Source: Acidobacteriaceae bacterium
GTDB taxonomy: Bacteria > Acidobacteriota > Terriglobia > Terriglobales > Acidobacteriaceae
DNA length: 6,251 nucleotides
Direction: 5' to 3'
Assembly (NCBI GenBank): GCA_003140705.1
Contig: PLKU01000029.1
Coordinates: forward strand, 1 to 6,251
The notes beneath the pieces are model-generated. The model saw only the letters and a program-made list of their open reading frames with translations, made no database searches and was not told the origin of the DNA. Both the position numbers and the translations under genes were made by a program. This document shows positions 1-6,251 of this stretch, piece by piece. Numbering within the stretch: the stretch's first letter is position 1; each line of letters starts with the position of its first letter.

Positions 1-1269
1 CTGGCCATCTCCATCGCGCTCCTTGCCACCAGCCTTCAGACGGCCACTACTGTTTGGGACCATCTTCACGCACTCACTACCGCTACTGACTCTCTGACCT
101 GGCTTGCGATTGGAATTACAGGAGTTGCGCAAGTTGAATTCGTTCGCCTGATTGTCCGCTTGCGACGCTCGCACTGGCTGCTGACGCTGGAGATCGCAAT
201 GTTCCTGGGCAACTCTTTTTTTGCACCGCTGGGCGATATTGGCTTCTGGACGGGATATTCAGCTTTTGCCGGATTTTTTGTCCCGCAGCTACTCGGATTT
301 CTGCTTTTGCCCGTGTTGCTGCTTAGGGCCGCGCTGCGCGGCAACCGCGACGCGCGCCTGTTTCTGCCCCCTTACGCATTTCTTGGCTTCCTGAATCTCT
401 GGAACTTCCTGGCGTATCTGTACTTCTTCTTTCACGTTTTTCTCGAGATCCCTCCCATCCCCTATTTCCGTCTCGCCAGTTACGGAATCAGCCTCTGGGA
501 CGTGTGGAACATCATTTACTGCGTCACCATGCTGCTGTTCCTGGTGCTCCGAACTGTCCGCATCGCCCGCGATCGCGCCCAGACCGCGGCGGAACTTGAG
601 GCCGCACGGACGGTGCAGCGAGTGCTGATCCCGGAGGAGATTCCCTCTATTCCCGGCTTCGTGCTGCACAGCACATACAAGCCGGCAGGCCAGGTGGGCG
701 GCGATTTCTTCCAGTTTCTTCCGGTCAAAGGCGGCGGCGTGCTGGTGGTGATTGGCGACGTCAGCGGCAAGGGCATGCCGGCTGCCATGACGGTCTCTCT
801 GCTCATCGGAACCGTCCGCACCCTCGCCCACTACACCCAAAGCCCCGCCGAAATCCTCACCGCCATGAACCATCGCATGATGGCCCGCAGCGGCGGCGGA
901 TTCACCACCTGCCTGGTGCTGCGCGCCGACCCCGGAGGCAAACTCACCGTGGCCAACGCAGGCCACATTGCGCCCTACCTGGCCGGCAAAGAACTGCCGG
1001 TTGAGAATAACCTCCCACTGGGATTGGTCGCCGACTCCGTCTACATCGAGTCTTCATTCCAGTTGGCCGAGGACGAGCAACTCACCCTGTTGACCGACGG
1101 CGTGGTCGAGGCCCGTGATAAGGCCGGCGCATTGTTTGGCTTTGAACGATCGGCTGCGCTCAGCACCCAATCGGCAGAAGCCATCGCCAGCGCAGCGCAG
1201 GCGTTTGGACAGGACGATGACATTACTGCTCTGACCTTGTCCTATGCGGGCGTTCCCGCTTCCGCCTGA
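1..1269 (+). CDS. Membrane-anchored PP2C/SpoIIE-family serine phosphatase (RsbU-like), 5' end outside window
   Basis: Predicted metal-dependent protein serine/threonine phosphatase, tethered to the inner membrane with its catalytic domain in the cytoplasm. The frame is open from base 1 to the TGA at 1267-1269, so the true start lies to the left; residue numbers here count from base 1. Codons 1-185 are strongly hydrophobic and form about five or six membrane segments, ending in a basic stretch (RTVRIARDRAQ) and a short signalling-type helix. The SpoIIE/PP2C domain covers about codons 197-420. The expected acidic metal ligands are present: D235 in VGGDFFQF, D253 in GDVSGKGMPAAM, D366 in LLTDGVVEA and the DDD at 405-407 in QDDDITAL; NAGH begins at 319. 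The catalytic core therefore looks intact. Family members often dephosphorylate anti-sigma-factor antagonists, but no such partner is visible. The adjacent kinase is a possible counterpart (inference). The TTG at 160 is a poor start because it lies inside the hydrophobic region. Confidence 0.9.
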   Translation: MAISIALLATSLQTATTVWDHLHALTTATDSLTWLAIGITGVAQVEFVRLIVRLRRSHWLLTLEIAMFLGNSFFAPLGDIGFWTGYSAFAGFFVPQLLGFLLLPVLLLRAALRGNRDARLFLPPYAFLGFLNLWNFLAYLYFFFHVFLEIPPIPYFRLASYGISLWDVWNIIYCVTMLLFLVLRTVRIARDRAQTAAELEAARTVQRVLIPEEIPSIPGFVLHSTYKPAGQVGGDFFQFLPVKGGGVLVVIGDVSGKGMPAAMTVSLLIGTVRTLAHYTQSPAEILTAMNHRMMARSGGGFTTCLVLRADPGGKLTVANAGHIAPYLAGKELPVENNLPLGLVADSVYIESSFQLAEDEQLTLLTDGVVEARDKAGALFGFERSAALSTQSAEAIASAAQAFGQDDDITALTLSYAGVPASA

Positions 1270-1482
1270 TACTTTTGCGCCTAGTCAGATCGAAAGCTAA
1301 GCTGGGTTTTTGAGGGTTCCCGGTGTGTAACCGGCAACTCGTCTCTAATCCGGTTTTGGGGTTGGAGACGAGTTGCCGACCATCCAACCGGAACTGAGAA
1401 CACAGTAGGAATAGCTCTTCCAAGGCTGAAATGTCTGGCGCACGCTTCGCACTGCCTCAGATAGACTTATCCGACGCCATTT
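1270..1482. other. Intergenic region between phosphatase and kinase genes
   Basis: This 213-bp non-coding gap holds the long hairpin element at 1316-1394. I see no convincing -35/-10 pair and no Shine-Dalgarno sequence before the kinase start. Short reading frames crossing it on either strand resemble no known protein and run into the flanking genes out of frame. It cannot be told from sequence alone whether the kinase is transcribed from here or by read-through from the phosphatase. Confidence 0.6.
1316..1394 (-). repeat. Copy 1 of a 79-nt structured intergenic element (long hairpin)
   Basis: The core is a perfect 14-bp inverted repeat: CGGCAACTCGTCTC at 1332-1345 and GAGACGAGTTGCCG at 1365-1378. 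It continues inward for six more pairs (1346-1351 with 1359-1364, two of them G-T), giving a 20-bp stem closed by the 7-nt loop 1352-1358. An outer stem pairs 1316-1323 (GTTCCCGG) with 1388-1394 (CCGGAAC), with one bulged C. The strand given is the one on which the loop-side octamer CCCAAAAC (1360 down to 1353) reads as in copy 2. No T-run follows the stem on either strand, so it is not a typical intrinsic terminator. Function is unknown; a REP-like, MITE-like or structured-RNA element is possible. Confidence 0.75.
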
Positions 1483-4400
1483 ATGTCCATCTCCCCAGGT
1501 TCGAAAGTCAACCAATACGAGATTCTTGCGCCTGTGGGTTCGGGCGGGATGGGCCAGGTGTTTCGTGCCCGAGACACGAAGCTTGGCCGCCCTGTAGCCA
1601 TCAAAGTGCTGGCTGCTCACCTCGCCTCCAACGCAGAGGCCCGCGAGCGGCTGCGCCGCGAAGCGCAATCGGCCGCTTCGCTCGATCACCCTTTCATCTG
1701 CAAGGTGTTTGAGATCGGCGAAGCCGACGGTTCTCTCTTTCTGGTCATGGAGTTCCTCACCGGCGAGACGCTCTTCGACCGGCTGCGCGCCGGCAAGCTG
1801 CCACTCGATGAAGCGCTGCGCATTGCCCGCGAGATTGGCGAGGCTCTCGAAGAGGCGCACAAGAACCGCTTTCTCCATCGCGATCTGAAGCCGGCCAACG
1901 TGATGCTCACGCAGGGGCACGTGAAGGTGATGGACTTTGGCCTAGCACGGCAGTTCACCAACGCCGCGCCCAGCATCGTTGACAACGACTCCGCACCCAC
2001 GATTGCGGCCTCGCCGGCCATCACGGAGCAGGGCGCCATTGTGGGCACGCCGGATTACATGTCTCCCGAGCAGGTGCGCGGCGCACAACTCGATCAGCGC
2101 TCCGACCTTTTCTCTTTCGGCATTCTCCTCTGCGAACTGCTGGCGGCAGCCAACCCGTTCCGTCGCGACTCGGCCACGGAGACCATGGCCGCGATTCTGC
2201 GCGACCAGCCCAACCTGGCCGGGAATCTGCCGCAGGGGCTGATGATCATGATTCGCCGGCTGCTGGCCAAGGATGTGAGCCAGCGCTACCAGTCGATGAC
2301 CGATGTGCTGGCCGATCTTGACCGGCAGGCCGCCGCTGCAACCGCGCCAAAGGAGGAACCAGGCGAGACGCCCATTCCACTGATCGGGCGTGAGCAGGAG
2401 TTTGCCGAGCTGAAGCGGGCCATGAATGAGGCAATCGCAGGGCGCGGATCGATCGTGATGGTTGGCGGCGAGCCGGGTATCGGCAAGACGCATTTGACTG
2501 GCGCAATTCTCGAAGAAGCGCGCAGGCGGGGCGCCGTTGCGCTGATTGGGCACTGCTACGAGGGCGAAGGCGCGCCGCCCTATATTCCCTGGGTCGAGAT
2601 CATGGAACGAATCGTGCGCACGGCCCCGCATGCTTCCCTGCGCGTGGGGATGGGCGACGACGCTCCGGAGATCGCACGACTGATTCCCGAGCTGCGTACC
2701 ATCTACCCCGATATGCCGCCGGCCGTCCAGCTTCCGCCGGAGCAGCAGCGCCGGTTCCTCTTCAATGCCGTGCGCTCCTGGATCGAACGCGCAGTCAAAG
2801 TGACGCCGGCCGTTACTGTGTTTGAGGACCTGCACTGGGCCGATGAGCCAACGCTGCTGCTTTTGCAGCATGTTGCGCAAAACCTGCCCACCATGGCGCA
2901 ACTGTTCATCTGCACCTACCGCGAGACGGATCTTGACGCCACCCGGCCTTTTGCCAAGACGCTGGAGACGATGCTGCGGCAGAAGCAGGCCACGCGCATC
3001 TCTCTGCGGCGGCTGCCGGTGAGCGGGGTTGAAGCCATGTTGGCCGCCATGAGCGGGCAAAAGCCGCCGCCCTCGCTGGCTCGCGTGGTCTTCAACGAGA
3101 CGGAGGGCAACCCGTTTTTTGTGGAAGAGGTCTTCCGCCATCTCTCCGAAGAAGGCAAGCTCTTTGACGAGACAGGCAAGTGGCTGCCGGGCCTTAGAGT
3201 AGATCAGTTGCAGGTGCCGGAAGGCGTCCGACTGGTGCTGGGCCGCCGTCTCGATCGCCTCGGCGTGGACGCCCGCCGCATTCTCACCACGGCAGCCGTC
3301 ATCGGCCGCAGCTTCAGCCTGCGATTGCTGGAGGAGCTGGAAAATAAGAAGGCCGATGAGGCCCTGGATGCCGTGGAAGAAGCGGAGAAGGCTCACCTTG
3401 TCGTCGCTGAGCCTGCGGGACGGGATACGCGCTACCGGTTTGTGCATGAGCTGGTGCGGCACACTCTGGCCGAGTCGCTGAGCCTGCCGCGCCGCCAGCG
3501 CATCCACGCCCGTGTGGCCGACGCCATTGAACGCGTCTACGCCGCCAACCTCGCGCCCCACACCTCCGCTCTGGCCCACCATCTCTACCAGGCCGGCGCT
3601 GCCGCCGATCCGGAAAAGACCTCCACCTATCTTGAGCAGGCCGCGAAGCAGGCAACTGGGGCCGCGGGCCACGAAGAGGCGCTCGCGCACCTGGACAACG
3701 CGCTCTCGCTATGGGAGGGCGAAAGCAGCCTGCGCGTTGCCGAGTTAACGGCGCTCAGGGCCAACGCCCTGCGCAGCATGGGGCGCTTTGACGAAGCTGT
3801 GGCCGGCTACGAAAGAGCGATGGATATGTTTGAAGCTGAGGGCGCGATTGCCAGGACCATCGACACTTCTGTGGATCTCCTCTGGATTCATGGGTGGCGC
3901 GCCGATGTTGAAGCGGGAGCCCCAGTCCTGGCCCGAATGCAAATGTATCTGGACGGGGCGGACCTGCGAACGAAGATCATTTTGCTCATCGGCACGATGA
4001 TGATGCAGAGCACCACAGGCAATGTTGCTGAGGCTGCCCTCACGCTGGAAAAGGTCAAGGCTCTGCACCACGCAGCCGGGATTCCCTTTGCAGGGGTTGC
4101 AGCCAATGCTGAGTGCGAGCTTCTCTGGAACTCCGGGCAATATGCCAAGCTCATGGAAGCGAGCCCGAAGGCTGCCGCGGAGTTTCGCAAATCCGGCGAT
4201 CGATGGCTAGAGTCCGATGCTGACCGCAGAACGGTGTACATGGAATATTGCTTCGGGCGTCCTGCCCAGGCGGCTGCTGCGCTTCCTGACGCAATTCTTC
4301 GCGCCGAACGAACAGGGCACTACGGTGCTCTCTGGGCCTTGAAGAGCCTCGGCTCAGCGATACCCGCAGCCCTGGGCGATCTGGCCAGTTCTGAAAGGGA

Positions 4401-5088
4401 AGCGCGCGAAGCGTACGAGTTTGGCAAGACACACGGTATTGCCTGGAGCTTCTCCTCCTGGGTGGCGCTCGCTGAGTTTGCGTTCAACCGAGGAGACCTG
4501 GCAGCGGCGGAGCAGTTTTGCTCCGACCCCTCCGGAATAGAGCCAAAGACCTACATTGCCGGAATGATTGATTCCACACGCTTCTCCCTCTTTGCCCGTT
4601 CTGGGGATGAGCGGGCAACCGAAGCCTGGGCCAGGCGGAGTTGGAAGCTGCCTGTCGCAGGGCAACTGAATTCGTCGGGGTCGTGGATTGCGCTTATCAA
4701 CTCGGTGGTCGGGCTGGCTTCGATGGAAAGAAAAGAGGACGTTGCCCTGATGTGGCCTCTGACAGAAGAGTTGCTCCTCACCGGCGCATGGATGATGCGT
4801 ATCAGCAGCCTCTGCCGGACAGTTGCGGGTATCGCTGCCGCTTGCGCTGGAGATTGGGCCGCAGCCGAGGAGCACCATCGCACGGCAATCTACCAGGCAG
4901 ACACCGCGCCCTACATGCATCTGCAGCCGGTGGCGCGGGAGTGGTACGCGGCCATGCTGCTGGACCGCAAGGGTGCGGGGGATTTGGACAAGGGGCGGGC
5001 GCTGCTCGAGGAGGCGATCAAGATGTATGAGGCGATGGGGATGACGTATCCGGCGAAGCTGGCGAGGGAGAAGCTGGCGGCGATCTGA
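1483..5088 (+). CDS. Ser/Thr protein kinase fused to STAND-type AAA ATPase and TPR-like region
   Basis: A 1201-residue, probably cytoplasmic, multidomain signalling protein with no signal peptide or membrane segment. Residues 12-280 form a Hanks kinase: glycine loop GSGGMG (19-24), K41 in VAIKVL, helix-C E60, HRDLKPANV with catalytic D134, DFG 151-153 and SPE 194-196. All key residues are present, so it should be active. Residues 297-690 are an AAA_16/STAND ATPase: Walker A GGEPGIGKT with K335, Walker B-like VFEDLHWAD (446-454), ICTYRET (476-482), and the FVHELVRHTLAESL segment from 653. Residues 700-1201 are helical and TPR-like (for example RFDEAVAGYERAM near 768 and the C-terminal ALLEEAIKMYEAMGM repeat). 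No C-terminal DNA-binding HTH is seen, unlike MalT/LuxR-type relatives. The ATPase/TPR half probably senses a ligand or partner and controls the kinase (inference). The ATG at 1483 is the only start that includes the complete N-terminus: an in-frame TAG lies at 1462-1464 with no start codon between. There is no clear ribosome binding site. Confidence 0.93.
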   Translation: MSISPGSKVNQYEILAPVGSGGMGQVFRARDTKLGRPVAIKVLAAHLASNAEARERLRREAQSAASLDHPFICKVFEIGEADGSLFLVMEFLTGETLFDRLRAGKLPLDEALRIAREIGEALEEAHKNRFLHRDLKPANVMLTQGHVKVMDFGLARQFTNAAPSIVDNDSAPTIAASPAITEQGAIVGTPDYMSPEQVRGAQLDQRSDLFSFGILLCELLAAANPFRRDSATETMAAILRDQPNLAGNLPQGLMIMIRRLLAKDVSQRYQSMTDVLADLDRQAAAATAPKEEPGETPIPLIGREQEFAELKRAMNEAIAGRGSIVMVGGEPGIGKTHLTGAILEEARRRGAVALIGHCYEGEGAPPYIPWVEIMERIVRTAPHASLRVGMGDDAPEIARLIPELRTIYPDMPPAVQLPPEQQRRFLFNAVRSWIERAVKVTPAVTVFEDLHWADEPTLLLLQHVAQNLPTMAQLFICTYRETDLDATRPFAKTLETMLRQKQATRISLRRLPVSGVEAMLAAMSGQKPPPSLARVVFNETEGNPFFVEEVFRHLSEEGKLFDETGKWLPGLRVDQLQVPEGVRLVLGRRLDRLGVDARRILTTAAVIGRSFSLRLLEELENKKADEALDAVEEAEKAHLVVAEPAGRDTRYRFVHELVRHTLAESLSLPRRQRIHARVADAIERVYAANLAPHTSALAHHLYQAGAAADPEKTSTYLEQAAKQATGAAGHEEALAHLDNALSLWEGESSLRVAELTALRANALRSMGRFDEAVAGYERAMDMFEAEGAIARTIDTSVDLLWIHGWRADVEAGAPVLARMQMYLDGADLRTKIILLIGTMMMQSTTGNVAEAALTLEKVKALHHAAGIPFAGVAANAECELLWNSGQYAKLMEASPKAAAEFRKSGDRWLESDADRRTVYMEYCFGRPAQAAAALPDAILRAERTGHYGALWALKSLGSAIPAALGDLASSEREAREAYEFGKTHGIAWSFSSWVALAEFAFNRGDLAAAEQFCSDPSGIEPKTYIAGMIDSTRFSLFARSGDERATEAWARRSWKLPVAGQLNSSGSWIALINSVVGLASMERKEDVALMWPLTEELLLTGAWMMRISSLCRTVAGIAAACAGDWAAAEEHHRTAIYQADTAPYMHLQPVAREWYAAMLLDRKGAGDLDKGRALLEEAIKMYEAMGMTYPAKLAREKLAAI

Positions 5089-5350
5089 GGGGGCTGCTAA
5101 AGTCCGCTCTATCAGAGCTCAACCATGGAGTTCCGAGCGGATGACCGGCCAACCGGAAGTTATCCCAAAACGGGGGTCTGTCCGGTTTGCCGACCACCCG
5201 GGCGCAACCTCATTCTCGGGCCCCTGGGACGTTTAACAGCTCTAATCCGCAGCTCGCTTCCTGACCTGGGTTAGTTGAGCGCGTTGGCGGAACAATTGAG
5301 AGAATTTCGGACGGACATGCCCTTGCGATCTCTGCCTCGCATCATCCCCG
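5089..5350. other. Convergent intergenic region between kinase and glycosidase genes
   Basis: This 262-bp gap separates two genes that end toward each other, so termination of both transcripts is expected here. It contains the second copy of the 79-nt element (5130-5208) and a small hairpin, GCTCT-ATC-AGAGC, at 5106-5118. No hairpin followed by a T-tract was found for either direction. Bases 5209-5350 show no further structure or gene that I can support. Confidence 0.6.
5130..5208 (+). repeat. Copy 2 of the 79-nt structured intergenic element, inverted relative to copy 1
   Basis: Aligns without gaps to copy 1 read on the opposite strand, with about 45 of 79 positions identical by hand count. 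Shared blocks at identical spacing are GTTCCG (5130-5135), GGATG (5139-5143), CGGC (5146-5149), CCCAAAAC (5164-5171) and TTGCCG (5187-5192). The fold has the same register: 5146-5157 pairs with 5181-5192 in 11 of 12 positions, an inner CCC/GGG stem closes the loop AAAAC, and an outer GTTcCG/CGcAAC pairing joins the two ends. Lying between convergent genes, it could also affect 3' ends of transcripts, but no T-tract is present. Confidence 0.6.
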
Positions 5351-6251
5351 CTATTCTACAATTTGTAGAGCTTCGGTAGCTCTCACGATTACGGGTTTTG
5401 AGAATTTGTGTATTACGCCGCCCTCTTCGCGGCTAATAGCTGAAACCAAATTACGGCCGCCCAAGCGAATGGATTCCGCGTGCTGGCGGAGCTTCAGGGC
5501 ACTCAGTTCAAGCTGCCCATGGGCGCATGAGAGCGACAGAGTTTGCCCTGCGCGACTTAGGGTGCCGAAGCCGGAGGCTGTGACCCATGGAACTCTAAAG
5601 TCTCCGGGCGCAGCGGGCATCAGCGCGAGGGTCTTGTTTGACAGGTCGGGCTTGAAGCCGGCAGCGGCCAGCATGGTGGTCCAGCTACTCATAGCGCGAG
5701 AGTAGTGGCCGCCGCATTCCACATGGTTCCACGGCTGGCCTGCGCGGAGGTAGCGTCGGTTGATGGCTTCAACGATTTGGACGCCGTCGGTGTAATGACC
5801 ATGATCAATGAGGAGCGACGCGAAGGCAAACTCGATTCCGGACCAGACGCCGCCGGCTTGGAGATTGTTGAGAGTGAGAAGATCCGGACCGCGTCGAGGC
5901 GCTGTGGCGTTGTGCACTCCAAATTCCCGGTTGAAGTTGTTGCGGAAAACGCTGGCCATAGCGCGCTGAACGTTCTCTTTCGACACGGTCGAGGGTAGCC
6001 CGATCAGATGGGTGAACCATTCCCCAGAAATCTGATCGGTCATGCACAATTCGTCTCGTGCTTTGCCATCGACCCAAAGACTGTAATAGTCGCCGTTGAA
6101 GAGCATTCGATCGAAGCTTGCAGAAGCCTGGGAAAGTGTGGCGTTCCAGAAGGTTGCCTGTTCTGTCTCGCCCATGGCCTGCGCGATGACGACAGCGGAA
6201 CGAAGAGCGCCGATCCAAAGGGAAGCGATGTAGGCAGGCGTTCCACGCATT
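5351..6251 (-). CDS. GH116-like (DUF608) glycoside hydrolase, C-terminal part; 5' end outside window
   Basis: The last 299 residues of a probable glycoside hydrolase related to GH116 (beta-glucosidase / non-lysosomal glucosylceramidase family, also including xylosidases). The frame is open to the right edge. The Met encoded at 6250-6248 sits inside an (alpha/alpha)6-barrel helix (MRGTPAYIASLWIGALR), so it is not a real start. Counting from that Met, recognisable motifs are CMTDQISGEW (D72 probably aligns with the family's acid/base Asp, not verified by alignment), QAGGVWSGIE (131-140), and WNHVECGGHYSRAMSSW (174-190), which should line the sugar-binding pocket. The nucleophile Glu region, about 150 residues before the acid/base in characterised members, lies outside the window. 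Residues 195-299 look like a beta-rich C-terminal domain. The stop is TAG at 5353-5351. Cell location and substrate cannot be told because the N-terminus is missing. It is convergent with the kinase and probably functionally independent. Confidence 0.8.
   Translation of the reverse strand, partial: MRGTPAYIASLWIGALRSAVVIAQAMGETEQATFWNATLSQASASFDRMLFNGDYYSLWVDGKARDELCMTDQISGEWFTHLIGLPSTVSKENVQRAMASVFRNNFNREFGVHNATAPRRGPDLLTLNNLQAGGVWSGIEFAFASLLIDHGHYTDGVQIVEAINRRYLRAGQPWNHVECGGHYSRAMSSWTTMLAAAGFKPDLSNKTLALMPAAPGDFRVPWVTASGFGTLSRAGQTLSLSCAHGQLELSALKLRQHAESIRLGGRNLVSAISREEGGVIHKFSKPVIVRATEALQIVE

Noticed and set aside
160..162. TTG as the start of the phosphatase gene
   Set aside because: The same frame is open back to base 1 with no stop, and the upstream codons encode hydrophobic segments that continue the membrane domain; the gene is cut by the window edge.
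1332..1378. Hairpin as an intrinsic terminator of the phosphatase gene
   Set aside because: No T-run follows either arm (ACCATCC to the right; TTACACAC to the left on the minus strand), and the stem is longer than usual for terminators.
1431..1712. Plus-strand 93-codon frame overlapping the kinase start
   Set aside because: It is out of frame with an unmistakable kinase N-terminus and has low-complexity Arg/Pro/Ala composition.
1223..1920. Minus-strand open frames crossing the intergenic hairpin (1223-1423 and 1345-1920)
   Set aside because: They overlap the phosphatase end, the hairpin and the kinase start, carry no domain signature, and arise from the repeat and antisense coding sequence.
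1942..3690. Long minus-strand open frame of 582 codons
   Set aside because: It lies wholly antisense to the kinase-ATPase gene, is rich in His, Gly, Gln and Arg without any recognisable motif, and is explained by GC-biased codon use of the real gene.
4800..5088. Possible LuxR-type HTH at the C-terminus of the kinase fusion
   Set aside because: The final residues are helical TPR-like repeats ending GMTYPAKLAREKLAAI; no HTH signature is visible.
5240..5249. CTCTAATCCG matching the same 10-mer at 1343-1352
   Set aside because: It lies outside the aligned second copy and has no supporting flanking similarity, so it is probably chance.
5348..5384. Short inverted repeats TCTACAA-T-TTGTAGA and AGAGCT-TCGGT-AGCTCT at the glycosidase 3' end
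   Set aside because: They lie within or across the last codons and the stop, without a downstream T-tract; the stems are short and could be chance or codon-driven.

Overview
The window looks like part of an Acidobacteriota chromosome, most likely the Terriglobia/Acidobacteriaceae side. Three things suggest this: moderately high GC; a Hanks-type kinase whose N-terminus (SPGSKVNQYEILAPVGSGGMGQV) follows the style very common in that phylum; and a DUF608/GH116-type glycosidase with the ECGGHYSRAMSSW signature. This placement is inferred from protein style, because no rRNA or marker gene is present.

Layout. Bases 1-1269 (+) hold the 3' part of a membrane-anchored PP2C/SpoIIE (RsbU-like) phosphatase that runs off the left edge. 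Bases 1270-1482 are intergenic and contain a very strong hairpin. Bases 1483-5088 (+) encode a complete 1201-residue fusion: Ser/Thr kinase, STAND-type AAA ATPase, then a long TPR-like helical region. Bases 5089-5350 are a convergent intergenic region. Bases 5351-6251 (-) hold the 3' part of a GH116-like glycoside hydrolase that runs off the right edge.

The phosphatase and kinase are neighbours on the same strand, 213 bp apart, and both have intact catalytic motifs. They could form a reversible phosphorylation module: a membrane phosphatase beside a soluble kinase whose ATPase/TPR half may oligomerise or sense a ligand or partner. Nothing in the sequence proves that they act on each other. 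The glycosidase is convergent and probably unrelated.

The least expected signal is non-coding. The two intergenic regions carry diverged copies, in opposite orientation, of the same element of about 79 nt (1316-1394 and 5130-5208). They align without gaps (about 45 of 79 identical by hand count). Both fold in the same register around a shared loop-side octamer CCCAAAAC, and at least four main-stem base pairs have changed on both sides yet still pair. This points to a dispersed, structure-conserved element (structured RNA, REP-like or MITE-like) bracketing the kinase gene.
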